Below the pieces are notes generated by a model. It saw only the letters and a list, made by a program, of their open reading frames with translations. It was not told the DNA's origin and did no database searches. DNA of 64,000 bases from Gymnopilus junonius (taxonomy: Eukaryota; Basidiomycota; Agaricomycetes; Agaricales; Galerinaceae). The stretch is taken from positions 1 through 64,000 of the forward strand of contig JADNYJ010000060.1 in NCBI GenBank assembly GCA_015501075.1, given 5' to 3'. Below, in pieces: positions 55,621-64,000 of this stretch (positions within the stretch are counted from its first letter, which is position 1; the number at the start of each line of letters is the position of its first letter). The position numbers were made by a program, and so were the translations under genes.

Positions 55621-57128
55621 ATGGATATCAGAGGAGGATTTACGCGGAATGCAAATGGACGCGTCGTATCGTGGGAAGATGTGATATAGCTTATTGTTAC
55701 TCTTTATAAGGAAAGCACGATATAAACAATGGTCCCTCCGCTTCCTGCAGCTTGAACCCTGCCATAATCCCTTTCCCTAACTCTGACCTTGATGCTGCCT
55801 GCAGACGACCCCTTTGCCCCTTGTTCCAGCAAACTTTTGATGCGAACTATCATCCCTATATTTTCGAAAGTGAATTTGAGGCGGGTAACCTTGACCCGTT
55901 GTCGAATCCATTCACATTCTACGACCGACATATTGGATCTCGTCTTGCGCTGAAGAATATCGTTTACTCGCCTTCAATAGTGCAATCGCTCTCTAAAGCA
56001 TGCGATCGAACTATTCGAAAATTTCTTGACGATGGTCACAAGTTTTGCGCTTCTCTTTATACCTTCAATTTACAACCACAGCTCCAAACGATCTATTCTG
56101 TACAGTCGACATATAGGTGTTACGATGGATTTGTGGGAGACTTGGCACCTGCTATTCGTATAAACTGGCTCTGCATCCTGAACGCAAATCATGGGATTCC
56201 CCCTTTATGTTCATCGAGAATCCAACTGAATCGAGCGCGTATCTTTCCGGCAACGAGGCATGGCTTACAATCACTCCCATTCTCAAAGACATACCCATAT
56301 TAATGGATGGCCTTACCGACACAATGCAGAAAAAGATTCAAGATCTTTTACAAAAGTATCCTCAACTGGCATCATGGCACATGTTTGCTCTGACAGATAC
56401 AGCAACTGGAATGCTGCAAACTCTGATGAAGAATACGTCTTTCAAGTGGGAAACTTGCCGTACTCAGGGATGCAAAGTAAATTCCTCTCTAACCAACCCT
56501 CCGGATGGTCCAAATGTACATGATTTCGTGGCAATACCCAAATGTCGAAGCTTCGCGGTGGATCATCGATGAGAACATAATTCTACAGCTGCAGTCAGGC
56601 CCAACAAATGTGTTAAGACACCAATATTACTCTGACAGTCGAAACAATACAGACCAGAATTTTGCCATTATATTCAACATGTGAGCACTGTTTGAAAATC
56701 ACTAACAAGAATGAAGGATTGACTAATGATGCATAATCTAGGCTTGGGTGACGGCTGCCAAGAATGATTCAACATTCATGGTTTTCCAATGTGGACGCTA
56801 TGAGCGCATCGGTTTCCATCATCGGGCTTCCCAGACCCTGTATTTATCTGGAGTTATTGATACAGTCAATATCAAGGATCCCTCCTATCGCAAACTTCAC
56901 ATCAGTCTTCACATCGCAATCAACAGGAGTGATGGTAACTCCCACACTTCTGGATCCAACAAGTTTTTCATGAGCGTTATGTATCTTAACCTCCCGTGGT
57001 ATCAGAAAAAGAATCCAAACAAGATATGGGATTTCACCCACACAATGGCTGATTATAGTGCCAAGGGGGCTACACTGCGTTTGGTCTGGGAAAAGCCAGA
57101 AGATAGTGACGATGATCAAGAATCATAG
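55621..57128 (+). CDS. Family-X protein fused to an F-box-type tail (frame-broken)
   Basis: Starts MDIRGGFTRNAN GRVVSWEDV, matching the N-terminus of the decayed copy at 27 kb. It continues with FDANYHPYIFESEFEAGN, PFTFYDRHI, CDRTIRKFLDDGHKFC, LALHPERKSWDSPFMF, LLQKYPQLASWHMFALTD, CGRYERIGF.HRASQTLYL and RKLHISLHIAINRSD. The final 50 residues (MYLNLPWYQKKNPNKIWDF, then an acidic DSDDDQES) are the tail of the F-box family found at 44 and 55 kb, not of family X. At least three phase changes occur, and the first exons lack clear splice sites, so it may be a pseudogene. The chimera is read directly; whether it is expressed is unknown. Confidence 0.55.
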
Positions 57129-57775
57129 GGCATGTCCAATTGCTTTACTATTTATCTCTCTCATTCGATGATATTTTCAGTGCTCGAATACCCGAATTTC
57201 AGCAGGAAGTAGATTATCTGTCCTACCCAAGCCCTACCATGGAAAATGTTCCATTGTAGCGCCAGCCTTATCGTCGTCGCTTGGTTTGGAGTCGTGATTT
57301 CCTCTTCGCCACTGGAACTGTTCGTGTCTTTTCGTTCCTTGACAGATGTTGAACCGATTTAGGGCCTGTGTCTTTGAATGTAGACTCAAGACATCAAATC
57401 AGGGGCCCCAGCGGATGTATCTTGTGAAGTAGTTACACAGGTGAAATGCTGACTTCCGACACAATTTGCAGGCCTTCTAGTGAAAGACACGATACCCAAG
57501 CATTTCGTGAAATTCAGACTAGGAGTAAAGATGAGGTTCCTTTACAGTGCAAGTTCGGGCTCCTTCTTTAAAGCCTTTTATGTAGCTGGTAATATGGTCC
57601 AAATTGATTCTTGAATAGTCGTTGGGTGGTCACGATTTGGAAATTGTATTACCTAACCCAATTTAAGTAAATGAACTCGCTGATGTCGACCCCTTCTTGC
57701 CTCGATTCGTCCAGCAGGAGGTGATTTCCATCATCAGTGCACTTTCATACCCTTCTGACATACGATCACTTAGCC
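57129..57775. other. Intergenic, no supported gene
   Basis: No coding pattern on either strand. Contains the promoter of the EEP gene. Confidence 0.4.
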
Positions 57776-59063
57776 ATGCGGATCGTAACATATAACTTGC
57801 GCTACGACTCGCAGCCAGACAACATATCTATTCAACAATCTCTCGACTCACTTCCAGATCCTCTTCAGCAACCTAGCTTTCTATCGCATAACGGGAAGGA
57901 GCGACCATGGAGCAGAAGGCGCCTTGGAGTGGCCCAACGTCTCCTCAGTGAAGGCATAACCATAGCAAGTGCGTGGAAAATTGCAGGATAAAAGTGACGT
58001 TTTGTACCTGTAACTCGTGCTTTTCCAAGGCTTCCAGGAAGCTCTAGTCAGACAAGTCAGGGATCTAGCAGAACTGTTTGGTTCCGAATGGTCCTGGGTC
58101 TGTAATCTCATGACAAGTTTTGAGAACTGTACTAATAATGCAGCTCAGATTGGCATCGGCCGTAACAATGGCATCGAGGCTGGCGAATTTTGCCCCATAT
58201 TCTTCAAGAAGTACTATCGACACATTCATATTCCTTCGTAATTTGAACGCGATCTACTGCAGCAGCGTCGTGAATCTTATTCTCAGGATTCCTTCTGGCT
58301 ATCGTGAGTTGACTCTGTAACTGTTATCGCCTCAAACTTGCGATTAACTTGAGTTCAGAAACACCCCGTTCGAGCCGTCCAAATTTCCTGGCGCTGGCTC
58401 ATTCCGTGTTTGTACTACCGCTTATTTCTCCACAGTGGTGGGAAGCACAAAGAAACATTTTACTCTCTTGAATACCCACCTGGACGATCAATCCGATGCC
58501 CAAAGGAAACTCGGCGCCTCAATGCTCCTGATCAGAGCCCGTTTTGAAGCTGTGAGGACTGGTTCTCCTGTTTTCATCACCGGCGATTTCAACAGGTAAA
58601 TGTCCAATCATATCAGAACCCACTTTTTACTCATTTGGGCCCTATTCAACAGCCCTTCATCAGGAAGAGACTCTGAGCTTACAACATTATAACAGGTTCT
58701 GAACCTCAGGTGGCTATCGACGCCACATTTGCAAAAAAGTACGCTGTCAAGGACGACCAGCTTCCTGGTTTCAAGATGCTTGATCTGCGGGGCGAAGCAC
58801 CTAGGCGCAACGTTTCTACGAATTTTGCAACTTTTACCGGCTTACAAAGATCCAGGACGCCTCAAGTTGGTCGAGGATCGATTTCATATTCGGCGGAAAT
58901 AACAGGGCGTGGTAAGTGTCCTGCTGTGCTTAATGTGAAGAAACTGTCAACTGACCCTCGTGACACCAGGACGGCAGAGAGCCATAACGTTGGCACTAAT
59001 CTCTCGGACGACGGCATGCTTGAGAGTGATCATCGTCCTGTATTCACCGATGTCACCATTTGA
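57776..59063 (+). CDS. Endonuclease/exonuclease/phosphatase (EEP) family protein
   Basis: The EEP fold is recognised from MRIVTYNLRYDSQPDN at the N-terminus, then GFQEAL-type Glu motif (FQEALVRQVRDLAELFG), GIGRNNGIEAGEFCPIFFKK, NTPFEPSKFPGAGSFRVC, LLNTHLDDQSDAQRKLGA, VFITGDFN and the final catalytic SDHRPVF. Metal-binding Asn/Glu, the Asp/Asn of GDFN and the His of SDHRP are all present. The family covers DNases, inositol phosphatases and similar; this branch looks secreted or cytosolic with unknown substrate, and no signal peptide is seen. At least four introns are inferred. A T appears missing at 58842-58843, and exon joins around 58215-58360 remain unresolved. Confidence 0.75.
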
Positions 59064-59115
59064 ACACATTTTTTGTGCCTTGTAAAATTGAAGCTTCCTG
59101 TGCTTCAATGGAGTT

Positions 59116-59546
59116 ATGTTTATCATGAAGAACAAGTCGGAAGCCGATTGGAGTTGCAGACAGTCACCGGTCACCCACGTTTTCAACACTGCGCTTGATC
59201 GTAGTGGCATTAAGGCTTTTTTACTTGCACTGGGAAGACCAGATAGCGATGCGAAGAATATATTCAGACCGACTCTCCTCGCAATCAGCTCCCACAATGA
59301 GCCTGAAGGTCAGATAAACGGTAAAGGTAAACGGTTTGGTATCGACCCAGATCTGGACGAGGAACTTTTTTGAAGGGAATCATCTATGGAAGTTCGTCAG
59401 AGAAGCTCGGGCTTACGCCCTGCATACCGCGGGTAATGCACCTTTCAGTTCTCGCCGTTCGGCCATCCAAGGAATGAAAAGGGTGCTAAGCTTTCCCGTT
59501 CAGCTTCATCATCATCACATGACCAACCTCCAGACCAACTTTAAAT
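59116..59546 (+). CDS. Hypothetical protein, partial or broken
   Basis: A frame reading FIMKNKSEADWSCRQSPVTH, VFNTALDRSGIKAFLLALG, KNIFRPTLLAISSHNEPEG, KRFGIDPDLDEELF then, after one extra T at 59366-59371, EGNHLWKFVREARAYALHT. It looks like real coding sequence, but I do not recognise the family and cannot find its first or last exons. The inverted-repeat element at 59547 is inserted right behind it and may have cut off its 3' part. Confidence 0.4.
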
Positions 59547-60350
59547 GGCTCACTTTCTATAGGTGTGGGCCTGCCTAATATTAAATAAAATTAAATAAAT
59601 TAAATCGAAGAAGGGAGGGAGGAAATAAATAAATCACGCGGTGTCTATATAGGTGAAGGTCATCTAGCATGCCGTGATTTGATGAAATCTGCAGGGGCCG
59701 AAAGCAGTCCATTTTTTCGAGGCGCGCTTTTGCGCATTTGGGTATGAAATTGATCTGGTCCTTGATTTGGGTAGGTCTGAGTAGCACATTATTTTTTCCT
59801 ACCGCGCTTCGCGCGGCCCTCTCAATATGCATATGCACCAAGAACTGTGAATTGCATAGATGCCTTTCAAATACTCCAGGGTGGGGAGGAGAACAGGGTG
59901 GATTTTTGATTTATCTACCTCAAATGACCAGGATTATTTATTTTTCTAGCGTGCTTTGTGCACCCTCCCCATCCTCTTTAAATGTTACCCAGATTAAAAA
60001 TTTTATCTTATTTTTCAAGCTCTCCAGATGCCTTCCAATCTTCGAAAGAATGTATGCAGAAGGGCCAGTTCATCACCTGACTGTGCTGACCTAATGAGTT
60101 TCCTTGTACAGTGGTGTTCATTGAGTGGCATCCCGAGCTAAGGAAAAGGTCAAATATTCTAAAATTTACCTCATGTTCGGGAATCAGACTCATCTCACTG
60201 ATTTATGCTCTGGTTCCGGACTTTCGCGCCCCAGAACATGTCGAAGTAGCTGCATTATTTGGCCGAGTTACTTTGTTTGTACATGATTATATTTTCAAAC
60301 TCAGTTATATCGTATTTGGCCCACACCTATAGAAAGTGAGCCCTTTAAAT
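59539..60350. mobile_element. Short inverted-repeat element (MITE-like), 796 bp, 8-bp target duplication
   Basis: Perfect 25-bp terminal inverted repeats at 59547-59571 and 60318-60342 begin GGCTCACTTTCTATAGGTGT. Both are flanked directly by CTTTAAAT (59539-59546 and 60343-60350). No transposase frame is present, so it is non-autonomous. It contains a GC-rich hairpin (CCGCGC-TTC-GCGCGG, 59802-59816). The ends differ from those of the 49-kb palindrome, so a different transposase family is likely. Confidence 0.85.
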
Positions 60351-61028
60351 TTACAAGCTTTGCTTGCCCGGCGCTTCGCGCCGGGGGCCCCCTCCTCGCT
60401 TCGCTCGGACGGGGATACCCGTCAATAATGAGAGGACGGTTTGCTTAGTCACTATTTGTCAGCTATTAGTCATCGAGCTCTCATTAGATTATAGATTAAA
60501 AACCTTCAACCTCAAGTGAACAGGCTTGAACTTGATGACCATTTGGAGTCTCATTCAACCCTCATATCAAGCGCAACCTATCTTACACTCAAAAACTTCA
60601 CATTCCGAGGTCATGTTGCGGCGCCGACAATAGAATAAACCCTATTCTCGTTGACTTCTCAGGAGAAGCCTGCAAGTTTGCCTCGCGACAGACATGCTTT
60701 CCGTGTGTTCAAGGTCAGCGGAACATGGTTCTCGTCTTGGTACAAGTTTACTCTCTATCTCACTTGTGCATATGAAGTACACTGCAATCTCGAGTTCAGT
60801 AATTACCATCTTCATTAATCGGCCTGTGGCAACCACCTTCAGGACCAGTCACGTTAGACGCCCATTTTTGAAGAACTCCACCATTGTTGATCAATCTTAC
60901 TGCGGAAAGGATGGCTCTCGAAAGGGGATATGAACTGACGGCCCTAGATCAGTCAAAGGGTCGAGGCTTCTTTGTCCCACAGACAAAAATTTGCTCCTTC
61001 TTGCCTCTCCTCCACTTGGCTTGAGGAA
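60351..61028. other. Hairpin-rich spacer before the helicase gene
   Basis: Just outside the element lies a perfect 8-bp hairpin with TTC loop (CCCGGCGC / GCGCCGGG, 60367-60385), followed by a weaker one. After 60430 no structure or gene is supported; an ATG at 60909 opens a short frame that ends before the helicase start. Confidence 0.5.
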
Positions 61029-64000
61029 ATGCGAAATTGTCCCAACGTCCTTGCCCATGGCACTTGCGCTGATGAAGCGTGCCCATTCATCCACAACATC
61101 GTTAACTGTGAGACCTGCGGCCGCATATTTGGAAGTCATAATGCCTATCAAGGCCACATCAAGTCAAGTGGGCATCTCAGACGTGTCGCTGGACAGGGGG
61201 TCACTCTTTCCTGCCCCTCTGCTCCGTCAATGTCTACAATGGTCAGAAAGGTTGGGCGGCTCATATTACGACTCGAAAACACAAAATTGCCCTACAACAG
61301 GCTGGAGTAAAAGAGGATGCTATCGAACCCCAGGAGGGTCTCACACGAGGCAATGTCAAGCACTGTGACATTTGCCATGTTTCGGTTCCTTTGGATGCCT
61401 GGCCATCACACGCGCAAGGTCCCAAGCATCGTTCACGAGAAACCTATGCAAAATACAAGTCTGTGCTGGGAGAAACGGAGAAGGACAAGAATGGACTTGT
61501 CGTACTGGGCGACCTTGATTTGGGCTACGTCGATCCTCATTCCGCAAGCTTGCAGAGTGATCGACGCCGAATCGTCGAGATCAAGTCTTCACAAGTACTT
61601 TGTCACTCAACACTACTTCAGGTCAACCTTGCTGCGTCTCAGGGCGCGAGTCGCATTGCGTCAGCGTAGGTGCTGGGATAATACTATTGAATCATTCAGC
61701 TTATCTTCTTCAGATTCTCGGTTGCAGTTTCGGGCACAGTTCGCAAGATTTCATCCCGGCCTCTCGTCATCAGTTTCCTTAGAGCAGATCACAATTGGCC
61801 GTTACGAAGACCGCGTTGAATTTCTTTTCGAGGATACCCAACTTAAGAAACGTTTTATCATATCCCGTCTCTTAAAAGCAACAGTTGGCAACAAAGCAGA
61901 CCATGAAGCTTTAATGCCCATTGCTCCTTATGTACCGCGTGTAAGGACAACTCGACGGCCCGTTAGAGAAGTGGTTGAAGGTATCAAGCCGCCGGCTCTG
62001 AATGCTGTGCCTTATGTCGGACACCTTCCAAAGGCGGCTATCCCCCCTCAATTGCAAACCATACTATCCAGTTCGCAGTCGACAAAGCAAATCACTGCTC
62101 AAGTACAGAAAATATACATTCCGGATGTCTTTGATAGCACGAGCTATGACCGACTTTTCAAACACCTCTTATGGATCGAAGAGTGCAAAATGGAGTGAGA
62201 ACTTGATTTCTCAAATATAAAAATTTCTTAACGATCCTGTTCAGACAAGATTTGGAGCATTACGACATACTGAATGTGCAATTGAGGAAGCACAATAGCT
62301 ACTATTAGTAAGTCTCGTCATTGCGTGCAGTGAAATGCCTTGAATTTAATCTTTTTAGCTTGGATGTTCCTGGTCTTGCAGAAAAACGACCAAGCGTTCT
62401 CGTGGGTATGCCAGTCATATTTTTTCTGAAGGGTGACACTCATCCCTCGCAGGTGACCGCATCCTCGTACAGGAGCAGGGTGCGACAGATGGTCGCTGGT
62501 ATGAAGGCCATGTGCATTTCGTGCGTCAAGCTGAAGTCGGGCTTCGGTTCCATGGGAGCTTTGCGCGCTACTCTGAGTCTTCCCGATTCCATGTTCGCTT
62601 CAGACTTAACAGGGTTCCCATTCGGCGACAACACCAGGCTCTGGATACCGCCTTCAATGAGGACCGCATCTTATTTCCCCTCATGGGGAACGTTTCGCCT
62701 CTTCTGCTGCCGCAGTTTGGTCAGACTGGAATGAAACTTTATAACAAGATAATAGCAAGCAATCCTCCTCAACTACAGGCAATTGCATCAATTGTTTCTC
62801 TTCCACCCGGATCACCACCATTCGTTGTTTTTGGACCGTAAGACAAAATGCTGGCGGGACATTTATGTTTTAACTGACACATACAAATTCTAGGCCTGGT
62901 ACTGGGAAGACGGTAACCATTATTGAAGCTGTTTTGCAAATTCTAGCTACCAATCGGCAGGCTAAAATTCTCGCGTGTGCACCGAGCAATTCAGCTGGTG
63001 ACCTCATTGCCACTCGACTTCGGACTCAACTCAACAAAGATACACTATTCCGCTTCTATGCTCCTTCTCGATTCAAAGATCAGGTACCAGATGAATTGCG
63101 AGACTTTACTTACACTACAGCGGATGGTCACTTCTCTGTGCCACCCATGGCCAAAATGAAGCAATTCCGTGTCATTATCACCACCTGTATATCCGCCTCG
63201 GTGGCCTCCGGTATTGGAATGCCTCGTGGGCATTTTAGCCACATTTTCATTGATGAAGCTGGGCAGGCTACTGAACCAGAAGCCTTTGTTTCGATCAAGA
63301 CTATGGCAGACCCCAAGATGAACGTGATTCTCTCCGGCGATCCCAAGCAACTTGGACCCATTATTCGGTCGGGTATCGCGAGGGAACTAGGGTTAGAAAA
63401 AAGCTACCTTGAGCGACTGATGAATCGTGATGCCTACCATCTGCGCACCTGCTACGGAAAGAGGTAAAACTTATTACTGCCTTCTGATTTAAAGGAATTG
63501 TTGACCAAGGATTTTTAGTGTCGTCAAACTGACAAAAAATTTCCGCTCCCATGCTGCCATTTTGAAGTTCCCCAATGAACGCTTCTATGATAATGAACTT
63601 GAACCATCTGCCACGCCAGCATTGATCAATGCCTACATCAATTTCCCACTTTTGCCGTCCAAGAAATTCCCCATTATTTTCCATTCCGTGTCTGGAAAAG
63701 ATGATCGCGAGGCATCGTCACCTTCTTTTTTCAATATTGACGAAGTTCTCCAGATTAAGTCCTATGTGGAGCAGCTCAAGGCCGATCGCCGTTTCAGGAC
63801 CAGTACGTCCTTTACCTATTTTTGGCTTTTTCTGTTAACTTTGTGATAACACTAGCGGATGCTGATATCGGAGTGATTGCGCCTTATCATGCTCAGGTGC
63901 AAAAGTTGAAAAAGACTTTGCGGCCTATTGCTGAAGATGTCAAAGTAGGCTCCGTCGAAGAGTTCCAAGGCCAGGTATGATCTCGTCCTTGTGTATCCAT
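61029..64000 (+). CDS. Zinc-finger RNA helicase, SDE3/MOV10-like (3' end beyond window)
   Basis: Starts MRNCPNVLAHGTCADEACPF, a CCCH finger. C2H2-like fingers follow (CETCGRIFGSHNAYQGH; CPLCSVNVYNG; CDICHVSVPLDAWPSH). A beta-rich region leads to an SF1 helicase core: ASNPPQLQAI (Q-motif-like), VFGPPGTGKTVT (Walker A), ACAPSNSAGDLI, FIDEAGQATEPE (Walker B, DEAG box), ILSGDPKQLGPII, LTKNFRSHAAIL, IGVIAPYHAQVQKLK and VGSVEEFQGQ (motif V/VI) at the last exon end, 63974. SDE3/MOV10/Armitage helicases act in RNA silencing and transposon control. One C is missing at 61214-61217, and a frame change occurs near 61600. Fused zinc fingers at the N-terminus are typical of the mushroom branch as I recall it. 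Confidence 0.82.

Noticed and set aside
1..64000. CRISPR arrays or bacterial operons
   Set aside because: No regularly spaced repeats were seen; introns, TATA boxes and protein families are all fungal.

Overview
The window looks like nuclear DNA of a filamentous basidiomycete, most likely an agaricomycete mushroom. Genes are compact, with many 50-65 nt introns with GT..AG ends. The readable families are typical of mushrooms: expanded F-box proteins, a polyporopepsin-type aspartic protease, DUF3494 ice-binding-like protein, OTT_1508-like deaminase, NACHT-WD40 relic and a Ty3/gypsy chromodomain element. No database search was possible; family names come from recognising motifs in the translations.

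Layout. 0-1 kb: 3' end of a gypsy retrotransposon. 2.8-4.4 kb: decayed NACHT-WD40 gene. 4.5-6.6 kb: serine beta-lactamase-fold hydrolase. 7.1-9.5 kb: tandem pair of related membrane proteins. 10.2-10.8 kb: small GGGQHNWG protein. 12.2-14.0 kb: tRNA dihydrouridine synthase DUS1. 14.3-15.4 kb: ice-binding-like secreted protein. 16.1-20.0 kb: tandem F-box pair. 20.7-21.5 kb: small secreted protein. 21.9-23.6 kb: UPF3. 24.7-25.3 kb: Kre9/Knh1-like secreted protein. 25.6-27.2 kb: decayed kinase-like and family-X sequences. 27.8-30.2 kb: OTT_1508-like deaminase. 30.9-32.2 kb: SYF2. 33.2-36.0 kb: large protein with an MLKL/HeLo-like helical N-terminus. 37.8-39.3 kb: aspartic protease. 39.8-40.4 kb: RSA3. 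41-42.4 kb: unresolved gene with 209-bp duplicated segments. 43.1-44.8 kb: F-box gene. 45.0 kb: intron-containing tRNA-Pro. 46.1-48.4 kb: serine palmitoyltransferase LCB2. 49.27-51.82 kb: a large perfect palindrome. 52.9-53.6 kb: proteasome beta4. 53.9-57.1 kb: second F-box gene plus a chimeric family-X gene. 57.8-59.1 kb: EEP-fold nuclease/phosphatase. 59.5-60.35 kb: a short inverted-repeat element. 61.0 kb to the end: zinc-finger SDE3/MOV10-like RNA helicase.

The strongest unusual object is the palindrome: two 1,173-bp arms around a 195-bp loop, bounded by an 8-bp direct repeat. It reads as a foldback-type DNA transposon that inserted as one unit. A second, unrelated 796-bp inverted-repeat element at 59.5 kb also has an 8-bp duplication.

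A second window-wide pattern is that many otherwise well-conserved genes are broken only by loss of one base from a short homopolymer, most often G or C. Restoring one base at each site makes the inferred exon lengths sum to a whole number of codons in every fully resolved gene. I read this mainly as consensus error, so most of these genes are annotated as CDS rather than pseudogenes.

Housekeeping genes (DUS1, UPF3, SYF2, RSA3, LCB2, PRE1, tRNA-Pro) are interspersed with lineage-specific, duplicated or conflict-type genes; there is no operon-like organisation.
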